This document shows, piece by piece, positions 44,397 to 56,869 of a stretch of DNA of 64,000 bases. Position 1 is the stretch's first letter, and each line of letters opens with the position of its first letter. Origin of the DNA: Emmonsiellopsis sp. PD_33 (taxonomy: Eukaryota; Ascomycota; Eurotiomycetes; Onygenales; Ajellomycetaceae); assembly GCA_032988165.1 (NCBI GenBank), contig JANTQF010000150.1, positions 18,210-82,209 of the forward strand, read 5' to 3'. Below the pieces are notes generated by a model. That model had not been told where the DNA came from. It saw only the letters and a list, made by a program, of their open reading frames with translations, and did not search any database. Position numbers and translations under genes: made by a program.

Positions 44397-47300
44397 ATGG
44401 CAGAGCAGAGTAGCCACGATGTGGTAAACCAAACCCGGTCGGGCGGCGAGCTATCGCCTTCCGACGTTCCTGCGAACAAACCCGACAATTTCACTGCTGG
44501 AGGGGACGTGGAAGGAGTTCAATCGACTACAAACAACCAATCTCAACAACAGCTGAACACGATATCGCAAGGGAACAAACAGGGTAGTTCTGGTATGCTC
44601 CCAGCAGATATTGCCGCCAAAACAACACCCTGTGAACATGAAGCTGTAAGTTTCGATGCGCCTTTGATGAGACTTGTAGCCAATGTGCTGAACTGGGATT
44701 AGGACTGCGACTGCGACACACATTTAGGTAACCTCAACGCATTAACCACAAAAGATAAATCCGAAGTGAATGGAGTCGAAGGAAATGGACGGGAGGATAG
44801 AGCATCTCCGCTTCAACTTGGTGATGCTAGTGGAGGGTCCGACACCGACACCAGTAGGACCGATCTCCGAACTTCGACAGATGGACACCATACGCGCACT
44901 AGCTCCGTCAAAAGAACATCCGTATTCAAACCAGTATCCTACGCCAAATTCTCCGTTACGAAATCCCCCGGCCCCTTACAAGCTTCCAAGGCAGGCGCTG
45001 ACAAGAGTAAGGATGAGCCTTGTTGATATCTTTGATCATGAATCCAGCTGATGAAATATCCAGCCCCATTCTCTTCCGCTTCTTCAACTCCATCCCTCTC
45101 ACAAACCGCGAAACCTAGATTAGTTGCAAAGACGGCTGGAGGGTTACGAGATTCCATTCCAAAGTCGACAGGACTAGGAAACAAAAATGGCGCCGGTGGA
45201 CCTGACCCAAATCAGGTCTGGAACAAGAATCGACGTGAGAATTCTCAGCCGTACAATGTGGCAATATCAGGATGCTAACTACAATTAATCATAGCCGCCC
45301 AGCCACCACCTAGCAAGCACCTGACGGACGAGGAGTTAAAACAGCAATATGGAATACACATGACGTCTCGGATTCAGGAAGATGGCGAGGGCAAGGAAGC
45401 TAAGTGGGCGGATATCGATGACGACGAAGATGATTGGGCTCCCGAAACGATAGAATGGAACGACGGCACTAAGATCACACTCACCCACACCGAAAATGTC
45501 CCACTGCCTAGCCAAGAAAAGAAGGATACCCAGGACGGGAAACAATCTCCGCCCGTCAGCGACACTAGAACCCCCCAAGAGAACTCCAAGTTTGTGATCG
45601 GTAGGCCGACTACCTCTGTTGGCCCTAATGCTACGATCCTTAAGCTTGGCGCAAATGCAGAGAAGCAGCAATCTAAAGTTGGTGGCCTGAAAGGACCAAA
45701 TGAGAAACCAACTCTTGTTTCCAAAGGCCAGTCACAATCTAATAAATCTCCATGGGCTCCTCTCCCACCAGTGGATAGAGTGTCCCCTGTTACAGTCCAC
45801 CCACCCCTGCCAGGCCCACCTTCTCGCTTCCCTCCACGCGACCAGCATGGCCCTGAATCGGTTGCTAGGTCAGCATCGCCGGCAACGGAGATTGCGGCCG
45901 ATGACTTTAATCGATCATGGAGAGATACCCAATCCAGCATGCCTCGCGAGCTTTACAACTCACAATCCGGTCGATACGAGCCTGCTCCAGATACTCGTCG
46001 GGGACCGCCTCGAAATGAGACTAATTTCCGCCCTCCATCGCTCCTTCAGCGCCCCCATGGCGATCACCCAGGGCCCTACGAACAGTTCCAGTCTCAGAGA
46101 GATAGAGCACAGCAGGACGGTGGTCCTTGGGGAAGGAGGCGTACGTCTTCGAATGTTAGCGGTGGAAGTGGCGGATTTGGTCGTCGAATGTCCTTGGGCA
46201 AACCCGATTTCCCACTGAAGGGTAATGAGCTACCCCCTCCACGACGAGGCTCTCAGGTGAATGGAATATCAGAGCGAGCAATATCCCCTCTTCCGCACCA
46301 AAGAGGGCCCTACCCTCCTCGAGGAATTTCACCATCGCACCAAAATCGTGCAGGCCCCAACAACCATTATGCGCCTCCTGGATCACACGCTAGCCCAACT
46401 CAACAACCAGTCCCGTTAGCTGTGGATGATGCTGCGTCCCAGCAAATCCCAATGGAGGATCCCGTTGCGATGCAGCAGAGGATTATGCGAGAGAAGCGAG
46501 AACTTGCAAGACAGCGTCGTAAAGAGGAGGAAGAAAGAGAAGAAGCAGCAAAACAGGAAAGGATCCGGCTGAAGCTTCAGGCGATGGGCCCACCACCATC
46601 TGAAAAGCATGCAGAAAAACCGGCCGATAAACCGTCCGAAAAGGTCCCCGTACAGGAACCGTTAAAGTCTCCCGAGTTATCGAAACAGATGCCGACGAAC
46701 ACTATTATTCATTCACCTCCCAAGCCTCCAGTCCCAGAACCTTCCGGGGAACCAAAGCAGTATGGCATGATGAAAGTACACCACCCCGAGTCTGCTAAAA
46801 AACTAGTAGCCGCAAGCGAAAGGGGCCCTGAGAGGCCATTTAATCAGCCTCGTCAGCCAACGTCTCCCACCCGCGATTCTAAATTCGAACCAACTAGGCC
46901 ACTTGCAACGGGAATCAATGGCATGCGCACGTCTACTGAGCCTTCCCCCACAGAACCTCATCCTGAGCCCGTAACAGAGGAACGACCTCCACACTGGAAG
47001 GCGCCGATATCAACCCCAGCATCATACACTTCCTGGGCTGGTCCAAAACTCAATTCACATCCCGCTCCAACCTCGTCTCTGTGGGGTCCACCTAGTAACG
47101 ATAAGGCGCTCGGAAACGGAACATTTGATCGTAGTTTGACTGGGTTCCCTCGTGGCCCTCTCGGCCTGACCGATCCTCTTCCCATCGGGCCACCAGCTAC
47201 AACTGATAGGCTTGGCGGTGAGCGGTTATCTCAACCACGGGGCATCGCAGATACCGGTCGGCTATCGTCTCCGTTGTCTTCACCGGAGAAACTACCAGCT

Positions 47301-48692
47301 CGACTAGCGAACAGCGAGCCTCTGAAACCTATTGCTCGACCTACGCCTATTGGGCCGCCTACATCCCATTCACAAACACAGCGGTGGCAGCATGATCAGG
47401 CTCAAAGGCGACCCCAAGAAACGGCCGCGTGGAATGATTTCCATGTTGTTGCAGCGAAGGCGGAAGCAGAGGAGAATGAGAAATTCCAGCGAGAACTAGC
47501 AGCCTTGCGTGAAGAAGAGGCAAGAACTGGCATTAAGCCAGCTTCTCTTCAGATCTCCTTTAATGAGACATGGAAACAAGTCGACAGCGATCAGACTGGC
47601 CAGCGGCAAATTGTCGGTGTGACACGGGCGACAGAAAGAGGGCCACAGCTACCACCATTACATGGATTCGGTCCATCTGTCGGCAGCTTACCGTTCGGCG
47701 AAACTCCTGCGAAACCTGTTACAAACAGCGCTGGACGAGAGTCGAGGTTTTTCCCTCCCAGCAGCGAACAATCTAAAAGGCCAACTCAAATTCCTGCAAC
47801 CTTTCCCCGAAGTCCTTCGCCACCTCCGCCAGATGATATTTCTAGCCATCCAGTCTTTACAGGAGATTCTAACCGTCCGTTGGTTCACCTACCGACACCT
47901 AAGCCTCGCGTTAAGCTCCCTCCACGCCATGCCTCACCACCTCCAGCCCCACCCACCTTTGCTTCCATGGTTGCCTCTCCTTCCCTTCGCACCACCGCTC
48001 AACCCCCGGCAAATGCAACCTCATGGCAAGACAGGTTTAATGGATTGTTTGGTAAGAAGCCTTCACCGGGTAAGAAACACGTTCTTGCGGTGACATCCGC
48101 GACAAAAGAGCCCCTTGAAGTTCAGTCGTCTGCATCCTCAGCTTCTGTTTCTCTTCCTCAGTATGATGAAATGGAGCTTCTCAAGGATGCCGGAAAGGTC
48201 ACATCGAAGGACGTTGAGGACGAGGAAGCCATATTCGAGGACCGTGAAGCAGGCTCTACGCCAGTGGTGAAAACACCTGTCATGGCGCCCCACGCAGCTT
48301 GGACACCAGCTCTTCCCCCCTCGCAATCCCGTACCCGCTCCAAGTATCAGAAACCTATCCAACCATTGAGCATCGAGCCTTATATCTTTGGTCTCGTCGA
48401 TGATGATACTTCTGGAAGTGCATCAATTATCATCCGCCTGCCAGGGAGGGACGTGGCCAAGACTCTTTCTGTACAAAAGAAGGGAGGAAGCAGCGCTCCG
48501 CGACAGAGAGGCCCGTCCACGTTCAACAAACAACGGAAAAATACGAAACCTAGAGATGGACCTAGCTCCTATAGTCATTCGCAGCCAGCCCGGAAGAACC
48601 CACAATCTACATCCACTCTACGTAGCGGATCACCCCGACCGCACGCGGGAAATGCTAGTTGGGCCAACCGCGTATCTGGCACGGCGCATTAG
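44397..48692 (+). CDS. large disordered conserved fungal protein, function unknown
   Basis: Four exons: 44397-44645, 44703-45006, 45064-45234, 45295-48692; 1373 residues. An in-frame ATG at 44358 is an alternative start. I do not recognise a named family. Short blocks look conserved rather than random: RTSVFKPVSYAKFSVTKSPG, KPRLVAKTAGGLRD, LTDEELKQQYGIH, KWADIDDDEDDWAPETIEW, then a charged helix (MREKRELARQRRKEEEEREE) and WNDFHVVAAKAEAEENEKFQ. Most of the rest is Pro/Ser/Arg-rich, with RGPP and PPPR runs, and the end is Arg/Ser/Lys-rich. The mix of acidic W motifs and basic disordered parts suggests an RNA- or translation-related adaptor, but that is a guess. Confidence 0.8.
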
Positions 48693-49351
48693 GTATATGC
48701 ATTACAGGTTCTTGTAGGAATTCGGTGCTGCCGCTTTCTCCTTGGTGGATGTGAGGTCGGTTCTTTAGTTTCATTACGGGACATTACGAGACATCTCACG
48801 TTCTATGCTGTATTGCCGAAGGAAGCTGAGGTCTTTGCTTGTTTGTTTCTTTTCGGGAGGTTTCTAGGAGCGATGCGTTGCTTGGTTTCTTCTACTTTTC
48901 GTGCGCCCATTGTGTCATCTTCTCGTTTTCATTGTTTCCTACGCCTTATACTCGCTTTGCTTTTTTAGTTTTTATTTCTCTCTGTTTCTTTGGCTCCATA
49001 TTTTTTTACCGTATCTTTTGCGTTCTCACGCCCATTCAACCTACAAATCTTCTCCAAACCACTCGCCACCACAAATCTCAAATTCCAATCCTACACTACC
49101 CAGCCAACTGACCAAGGCACTCCTTCTGTTTTATTTGACATTGCGCTGCGAAATCGCCGTTTTCGAAGGAAAAACGTAACTATGATGGGCCGTGCCTTTT
49201 TATGTGCAACAAACACCCCTATCATCTCCCCTCTGGAATTACTATCGTCGCCTCCTAACTCCCGCTGCCTCTTTTTCACGAGCAGAGAAAAGAGAGCTTA
49301 AAGCGGAATTGCGGTGAACTGATTGATTATTCCTCACTGATAGAAACCATG

Positions 49352-49373
49352 GATGATGATGATGATGATGATG
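49352..49373. repeat. GAT microsatellite
   Basis: About seven GAT units directly after CATG; it could read as Asp codons but no gene frame is supported. Confidence 0.8.
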
Positions 49374-49595
49374 GGTGGGGGAGGGGAGGGGAGATGTCTG
49401 TATTGTACATTAAATTATTATTCCTTCCTTCGCTTCGCTTCCGTATTTGTCACTTTTTTGGTTTTGCTTCTTTGTTGTGTGTTTTTCTCCTCCTAAACTT
49501 AGCATGTTCCATCATCCAAATTCAGCGTGGTTGTTTTTATTATATTTTCTATATATTTTGTAATGGAGAGGATGTGTTTTTCAATGAAGTGGGAC

Positions 49596-49615
49596 GAGTG
49601 AGTGAGTGAGTGAGT
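49596..49615. repeat. GAGT tetranucleotide repeat
   Basis: Five units of GAGT, followed by GGTT units. Confidence 0.8.
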
Positions 49616-50203
49616 GGTTGGTTGGTAAAGTGTAGTTGTAGACACGACGAGTCTGTCTGTCTGTCATGGGAAATTGGCAGGATATAAATACATGCGACCT
49701 CCATTCTCGTAAGAAGATGAAACCAGCTTTGGTGGTAATAACCGTTGCCTGATAAATAGGATGGGAACTCATACAACTGTACGTAAATACAATGCTGGTC
49801 AAGGATCGGGAAATGGAAATAGAGCAAGTACATTGCGATGGTTTGGATTGTAGATATATTTCTTATCCATTAAGAGTCCTCATATCTCGCATGGTTTTTG
49901 AGATTAAAACAGATGGGCTCAAGAAGAAGATCAGTGTAGCCCAGTAGTTAGTTACCTAACTAATAATCATTGGTGTAAGAAGCGCCAGTGCATGAAATAA
50001 TAATCGCCCTCCTCAATGGCACCCCAACCGGACCAAAACCAAATATAACGTACATACGCCTCGCTGAGCCAGAGCCGGATTCAGAGTTAAAAGAAAGGGA
50101 GAAAAAAGTCGAAAGAAAAGGAAGAAAAGAAAGGTTCCAGGGGTATAACAACAACGTGATGGACATGAACGAAAAAAAAAAAGACAAGGAAAACAAAACA
50201 CAT

Positions 50204-52162
50204 CTACCAATTCCACGTCCGGCTCGACGCAGTGAACACCGGTGGCTTCCACTGTAACCTTGCAGGATCGATCTTGCGCACACCCTTGATTTTTTCCTTT
50301 TCCACGCGCTTCTTGTGCTGCTCGATCACGGCGTCGGTGAGGACTATAATCCAGTTTCCTTTCTGCAGGTGGGGGGAGAATCATTAGTATACATACATCC
50401 ATACATAGAGACTGGAGGTTATGGTGGTGGATGGGGGTAATAAATACTTACATTATATCTTAAAAGGCTCAAGACAACCAGTGTCTCATGCACATCCTTC
50501 TCCGTCATCGCACTAAGACTCGCCAGCTCGCTTTCGCTAATCGCCTCACGGCCCGGCTCCATAAGGATATCCACAAGCGTTTCGCGCCAGTACTGCCTGT
50601 AACCCAGCAGACCCAGATCACTGAGGGGTTTCTCCGGGGAACCCAGCTTGCCCTCGCGCTTGCTAAGCTCGTAGCTGAACGCGATGAGCAGACGGCCAAA
50701 TCCTCGCCGTTGGTATTGCGGAAGAGTGAGGATACAAGCGACATTGTACCCCTCTGCGGATTCTTTTTCCTTGGAGAAATATCCGACGAGATGGCAGCCG
50801 TGCTCGTCGCGGGTGGTCATGCAGTAGAAGAGGAATGGGTCGACGTCGTAGTAGAGCGTCTTGTGGTCGAGGAAGAGTTTGCTGAGGAGACAGAGGTTTC
50901 GACACCAGGTGCGTTGGCGGCGGCCGTCGACTTCGAAGAAGGAGACGTTGTCGTCGCGGTATATTTCGTTACCTGGCGGGTGGGTGAGCGTGCATTTTGA
51001 GCGGTGTCGCTCAAAGGGGCGTTGAGAGTCGAAGTAGCTAAGGCAGAACTCGTCGATATATACCATGTCCGCATCTGTGAAGTGCGCCGGGTAGGGTGAA
51101 AAGTACCATGGCTCGATCTCAAATTTACCCATTTGGATATGTGTCAGGTTTCGAACTCGATGGATCTCAGTGGGGTTCTGCGTCATGCTGCCGCTGGTAC
51201 GGAGCTTCTCAATCTCTTCCTCCCTCGCCATCTCCTCTGCGATCTTCTCCTCTTCTTCCTTGATCGACTGTTTAGCCTCTGCATCAACCGCATCCATCAT
51301 CTCGATATCTACCGATTCCTCATCACCCTTCGGCGTCCCCGCTGCCGAAACTGTCTCGCTAGGTAACAGCGAAATATTTAGAGGTGTAACATCATCACGG
51401 TTTTCTTTGCCGCCGGCTTTGGATGGGCGAGCTGCTTTGCTAATGTTCAGGTTTTTCCCGCTAAGCAGGTCCGGCGTCGATGATACTTCACGACTATCTG
51501 CGCGAGCCCGTTTTTGGGCGTTTTTGGGTTGCGCTTTTGTAGCTGCGGCGCCGGTGACTTTTTTCTTGTCTGGTTTTTCCGGCAAAGGCCATTCGACCTC
51601 CTGGGTCAGGTCGATGCGGGATGCGGGTATCCATTCTATAGTAAAGTATTAGCTTAATTCAGGTACAAGAAAGTAGTTTTAGAATAGCTTTGAACATGCC
51701 ATCGAGACGTTTATTGAAATCGACATAGTGAACACTGATGGGCACGGTTAGTATATCAGGTCTCCTAGACCGAACTTCGGGATTAAAAAGTGGTTCTCAT
51801 ACTAGAAACTAGGCCCCCCCTTTCTTTGCCTCATAGACAGAATCTCTGCTTTCCGCTGTTCGCCATCCTAGATACGATCCCATCGTCAGTACCAGTTGAT
51901 AGAGAGTGAGGTTTGCTATCACGTGACCGCGATCGCAAAAATTCATCATCACTCACCTTCTCGACAAAAGCCTTGACACCGATCCTACAAGCCAAACGCG
52001 TGCAAAATCAGCAAATGTAAATGTTTGAAATGGTCCCAGCGACCCCAAATAGCCCATAAATCGAGTCTTTGGGACATACCTGAGGGTGTTGAGGGTGGCA
52101 AAGCCTTTCTCGACCGGGTCTGGGGTGCCAGAGGCCTCTTGCGAAGGATCCCTGACGCCCAT
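50204..52162 (-). CDS. ESA1: MYST histone acetyltransferase ESA1 (NuA4 catalytic subunit)
   Basis: Six exons on the minus strand: 52162-52080, 51984-51957, 51867-51803, 51734-51700, 51635-50452, 50362-50204; 517 residues. Three small exons of 28, 65 and 35 nt build the chromo-barrel domain (GVKAFVEKDGEQRKAEILS, GGPSFYVHYVDFNKRLDEW). A charged linker with EEEEKIAEEMAREEEI follows, then the MYST domain: HFTDADMVYIDEFCLSYF, RHRSKCTLTHPPGNEIYR, catalytic region NVACILTLPQYQRRGFGRLL (Cys plus acetyl-CoA loop) and GSPEKPLSDLG. Esa1 acetylates histones H4 and H2A. The zinc finger has Asp where TIP60 has its first Cys (IDEFC), as in yeast Esa1, which also lacks it. Intron 4 (51699-51636) needs a GC donor (GATG|GCATGT). 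Confidence 0.95.
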
Positions 52163-52658
52163 GTTATTCGCAGCGGCGTGTTTGGTAAGTTGCGAGTGTA
52201 TTTTGAGATGGAAAGAGGCGTTGTGGTGGGTATTTTGATGGATGTTGCAGTGGTGTGGTTTGGTGGCTGGTGATGGGTGTGGTTTTTTTGGTGTTCTTTG
52301 TGAGATGTTTCTGGTGGTTGGATTGGGTTTTTGGCGGTGGATGACGCTGCCCGACGCCACCCAGCAGGAACCACTGAACCAGGGGGCCTGACTGCGCTGA
52401 CTACAGGGCTGAACCCCTTGTTATTGACGATAAATTAAATTTTGGATTCCCGCAAATCTGTATGCTCCTTTAATAATGCTTGAGTTGGACCCCGAAGACA
52501 AAATCCCCAACTATATGAAAACAAGAGCTAGGCATCAACACTGCTTATAAAACTGATATCATACAAGAATCCCATCCATGAAAAGACGAAAAGTTTAAAG
52601 AAAAGAAGCCAGCAATCTCTTAAGCACCCGGCTTGTGCGGATGCCACGCAGCCCCTAA
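52163..52658. other. ESA1 promoter and CEF1 3' region
   Basis: 496 bp. A minus-strand frame stays open upstream of the ESA1 start (to about 52360) but is Thr/His-rich and fits a leader. No other gene supported. Confidence 0.5.
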
Positions 52659-55160
52659 TTAATGCCAACCGTTGACAACGCCGTTATCAAGCGACTCCAA
52701 TTCCTCCTTCCGGGACTTGTATAGCTCCTGTGCCTCCCGTTCTCTCCGAGTGACAAACGTCACCTCATCACGGAGGCCCTCTAGTCTCCTCCCAATACCA
52801 GACTCCTCGCCGAGTTGCAGTGTCCGGAAGGCATCGAGTTCAAACTTGGCCTTCTCAAGTGCTTCACTAGCTTCCACAATCTTGCCCTTGAGTGTTTTCG
52901 ATCGTGCTTGATATCCACCGTTATGTAGGGAGATCTTCTTCTCCAACTTATTACCCTGCTCTGCAGTGGCGAGTAGCGAAGACTGCACGTTTTCAAACGC
53001 AGCCATCATATATTGCTCTTGCGTTTCAAAATCCTCGTCGTCTCCGTAATTAGCAAGTCCTGGGAGGTTGGACGATTCGTGGAGCGAAGACCATGATGTC
53101 GTGAAGCTATCCTGCCAATCTTGCTGTGGCCCCAATGAGGCTGCCTCCTCAGCAATCGCCGCACGCGCCTTTGAGAGTAGCGAGTCGCTCAAGGAATCGA
53201 GTTTAGGAGCCTTTCCTTCAATTTTGGCACCGGGGAGCGGGAACTTGCGTGAGTCATGGGCGATAAGAATGGCCATCTCTCGCGCGATCAAGCCATCAAC
53301 AGGACCTGTAATATGGGCTGACCTCTCCATCAATGCGCTCAGGTCGATGACACTAGGCCGTGGCAGTCCTTGCTGGTATACTTGTGTTTGTCGTTTAAAT
53401 TCTGCTCGCGCAGCTTTCTCCGCGGCGGCTTTATTTCTTCTGTCCCTTTCGGCTGCGTCCTCTTCAGAAATTTGCTCATTCCCTACTATTTCGGGCTGTT
53501 CTGATGGCATCTCTTCCAACTCCCATTCCATCTCCTTCGGCGTAGGAAGGGACCCAAGTTGGCTGCGTAGTTGCCGTCTCATGAAGTCTTCCCGGACCTT
53601 CATCTCTCTTGGGGTACTACCAACAAGAGTTCCCATCCCGCCATCCGCATTGATGGCAAAATTGTCCCTAGGAGTCCGTAGTGGCGTAGCTCCTGGTCCC
53701 ATTGGCGTTCGCATGGGAGTCGCATCTATACCATTTGCGCCCTGTCGGAAAGGAGTAGCCATAGGGTTTGGAGTAACAAGCGCTTGCTTTCGCGGAGCGA
53801 TTCCCTCAAATCCGGTAGATCCACCACCTTCATGTAATGGCGTATTTTCTCCTCCCAATAGAGATGATTGAGTTTCCGTCAAGGCCCTGATGTTCTTGAT
53901 TTCGTTCGCGATGCGATCTTCTTCAGCCGGGGCCCTAGGTGTGCGAATGGGGGTGCCGCCGACAATAGTAGAATAGTTGCCGATCAATCCCCGGGTTCCA
54001 TCATTTTCCTGTTCGCCTGCCAGCCTACTGGCCTGTTCTCCAGCCATACCCATCTTCACGATCTCTTCGAGTTCCGTCTCACCGACCTGCGGGCTGGGAA
54101 GAACGAGAGCGCGCCGCTTACTGCTCTGCTCCGCCTCGCGGATTTTTTGCATCTGCCCTGCCTTTGCAGCGGCAGCAAAAGCCGCATTGCTGCCAGGTTT
54201 ATCATTCTTCCTTCTCTTCCTCTCCGCGTCTTCATCCTGGTCCCCTTTCCGTTTATTCGCCGCTAGTTGCTGTTTTCGAGGATCAAATAGTTCTCGTTGC
54301 CGTTCGTTCCTAGATTGTTCGTCCAACGTATCATAGAAACCGGGCGCAGCCTTCTTCTCAAAGGGAATGTCGGCATTGTAATCCATCTGACCCTTCTTCC
54401 GAGTGACGACCTTGATGTTGATTCCCGCATTTTTCAGCTCGCGACGCTTTTGCAGGACAGCAAGGCGACGTGACTCTTCCAACTGGCGTTCTCTGGCTTT
54501 CCGCTTCGCCTTCTTTCCTTGGGTATTCGCCAAACGGGCACGCGCCTCACTAAGCATCTCCTTTTCATCCTCGTCGAGATCGATAGTATCGGGACGGGCT
54601 GGTTTGGATTCGGGATCGGGGTCAAGTTCACCTGGTCTAATAAATGGGTTAGCGAAAGTGGTCAATTAAGCAAAACGGGATCATCACGTACCGTAGTCTT
54701 CTAACATCATCAGCGCTGGGGGCCGCAGTCTCACCCCCAGCTGGTCCACCAAGGCCAAGTTCATCAGACTCCCTAGCTTCAGCCTCATCCAGTAGCTTCT
54801 GATATCGTTCCAAGCACTGAGTTGCAGTCCGTCCAACGATGGGCGCGATCGTTCTCCATTGCGTGGGCATCAACTTAGCCAAGTGTAGCAGTTTTTCATC
54901 CTCCTCTCGCGACCACTCGATCTTGCGGATACCAGGGTCCAGCCATTCCGACCAGCGCGCTTTGCATTGCTTTGGTGTCTTTCTGGCAAGAAGGGAGGAG
55001 ACTCGCGCCCACTGGTTGAGCCCGTACTTGGAGACTGCGACCTTTACGATCTCATCCTCGATGTTGGTCCTGATAACTTGAAGTTAGTTACGGCGGGTCG
55101 AAAAGGATTCAATAAAGGGGATTCTGCAACTTACCAAACGCCACCTTTGACGACTGGCAT
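52659..55160 (-). CDS. CEF1: spliceosomal Myb protein CEF1 / CDC5
   Basis: Three exons on the minus strand: 55160-55135, 55069-54692, 54636-52659; 793 residues. The N-terminus MPVVKGGVWTNIEDEI begins the first Myb repeat (to about residue 56, with YGLNQWARVSSLLARKTPKQ); the second repeat follows (IEWSREEDEKLLHLAKLMPTQ...GRTATQCLERY). Next come the conserved basic region GKKAKRKARERQLEESRRLA and the Cdc5-specific middle with repeated PMRTP/PLRTP and ATP motifs. Coiled-coil parts end the protein. Cef1/Cdc5 is a core member of the Prp19-associated (NTC) complex that activates the spliceosome. It shares a 259-bp promoter with NOP53. Confidence 0.97.
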
Positions 55161-55419
55161 CTTGACGACGATGCGGACGACAGGAGTTGTTGTGGTTGGG
55201 TGCTGTCCGACTGGATGTTGAAGGCGGTTTTGATGCGTCGACTATCAAAGGCAAAACAGATTTGGCGCGGCAGCCGCACTAGCGCGCTTAGCGCCGCTAA
55301 CCAATCGATAAACCACCAAACCCCAATTTTTTTACAGGCGGGCGGGAATCTACCAAAATTGTCAACCAACCCACCAAACAGCGTATAGGAATCTGTAATA
55401 CGGATTCCGGTTGGCAAAG
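55161..55419. promoter_or_regulatory. divergent promoter CEF1 / NOP53 with GC-rich motif
   Basis: 259 bp. GGCAGCCGC (55269-55277), spacer ACTAGCG, CGCTTAGCGCCGC (55285-55297), then CTAACCAAT with a CCAAT box at about 55301. GCGCTTAGCGC is palindromic around a central T. Confidence 0.65.
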
Positions 55420-56869
55420 ATGGCGGAAGTATCACAAGCTCCACAACAATATAAACAGCCCTCAAGAAAGGGAAAAAAGGCATGGAGAAAGCATGTCGAT
55501 GTCACCGAGGTGGATGAAGGCCTCCGACAGGTTCGCGAGGAAGAAATTGAAGGGTATGTCCCTTACGGGAAAAGTGTCGCTGCAATAGTAATCGTCATGC
55601 TAATATTTCTATCTCTCTAGTGGCGTTATCGCGGAGAAACCATCCGACGAACTCTTCATCCTCGACACCAAGGGCTCCGAAGAACTCCATAAACAGCACC
55701 TGAAAACCGCCAAACCCCTCAAAGCCGATGAGATCCTCGCCAAACGCTCTGCTATCCCCGCAGTTGATAGCCGGAAACGTACCAGCTCGAAAGTTACGGA
55801 TGGAATCATCGAACCAAAAAGCAAGCGGTCAAAGAGTGATTGGGTTACCCACAAGGAGTGGCTACGGTTGAAGCAGGTCGCAAAGGAAGCCAACCCTCTC
55901 GAGAAGGAGACGGAGAAAACCATCTCATATGATCCCTGGGCAGATACTCCGGCCGCTGAGCCAGTCGATGAACAGAAGAAGTTCGGTTTCCTACCGAAGC
56001 CGAAGCCCATTGTTGTACCAGCAACTGCAAAGATGCCACCGCTTTCCTTGGCGGCTAACGGGAAACCGATACCTGCGGTGCGGAATCCGGACGCGGGAAT
56101 AAGCTACAATCCATCCTTCGAAGACTGGGATCGACTCCTGGTAGAGGAGGGCCAAAAGGAAGTAGAAGCCGAAAAGAAGCGATTGGAAGAAGAGAAGGCA
56201 GAGCAGGAAAGACTAGCTCGGATAGAGGCCGCAAGGGGCGATGATGGAGAGGCCAAATCAGATGACGAGAGTGCTTGGGAGGGATTCGAAAGCGAGTACG
56301 AGACTCCAGAGTGGCTGAAGAAGAAGCGACCCGAGAGGAAAACTAAGGCTCAACGCAACAAGATAAAGAGGAGAAAGGAGGCAGAAAGACAGGCGAAGTG
56401 GGAGGCGCAGATGAAGAAACGACAAGCCCTAGTAGCGCCAAGGTCAAAATCTGAGGAGGAGGAAGACGAAGACGAAGACGAAGACGAAGATGGAGAGAAG
56501 CAGTTGCAAAAGGTCGAGGATGACGATTCGTCTGTGGATGGAGACGATCGAGTGCTTCGAAAAAGACCATTTGGCAAATATCCGTAAGTCTTACCTCTGG
56601 TGACCATTTAACCACCGGTGTACAATAGCCACTGCTTACTGACTACTTATTATAGGGTTCCCACGAAACCTTTGGAGGTTGTTCTCCCAGACGAACTACA
56701 GGATTCTCTACGTTTGTTGAAACCCGAGGGCAATTTCCTTGGCGACAGGTTCAGGAATTTGATTGTGCAGGGCAAAGTTGAAGCCCGGAAACCAATCACA
56801 CAACCGAAGAAGGCGAAGAGAGAATTCACAGAAAAATGGACTTACAAGGACTTTAAGATCAAGCCGTAG
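55420..56869 (+). CDS. NOP53: ribosome biogenesis protein NOP53
   Basis: Three exons: 55420-55553, 55621-56583, 56656-56869; 436 residues. Start at ATG 55420 (MAEVSQAPQQYKQPSRKGKK) gives the expected SRKGKKAWRKHVD opening. Other landmarks: DELFILDTKGSEEL, SYDPWADTP, GISYNPSFEDWDRLL, KTKAQRNKIKRRKEAER, and the C-terminal EVVLPDELQDSLRLLKPEGNFLGDRF with YKDFKIKP at the end. Nop53 binds 27S/25S-containing pre-60S particles and recruits the exosome through Mtr4 for ITS2 removal. The yeast Mtr4 arch-interacting motif lies near the N-terminus (consensus LFxxD); here LFILD fits well. Confidence 0.96.

Larger units (their letters stand above)
48693..50203. other. convergent 3' region with microsatellites
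   Basis: 1511 bp between facing stop codons, T-rich. Contains a GAT trinucleotide run (about 49352-49373), a GAGT run followed by GGTT (about 49596-49625) and a GTCT run (49651-49665). Short open frames are not supported as genes. Confidence 0.6.

Noticed and set aside
53068..53871. 267-codon plus-strand frame
   Set aside because: Antisense shadow of CEF1; no domain.
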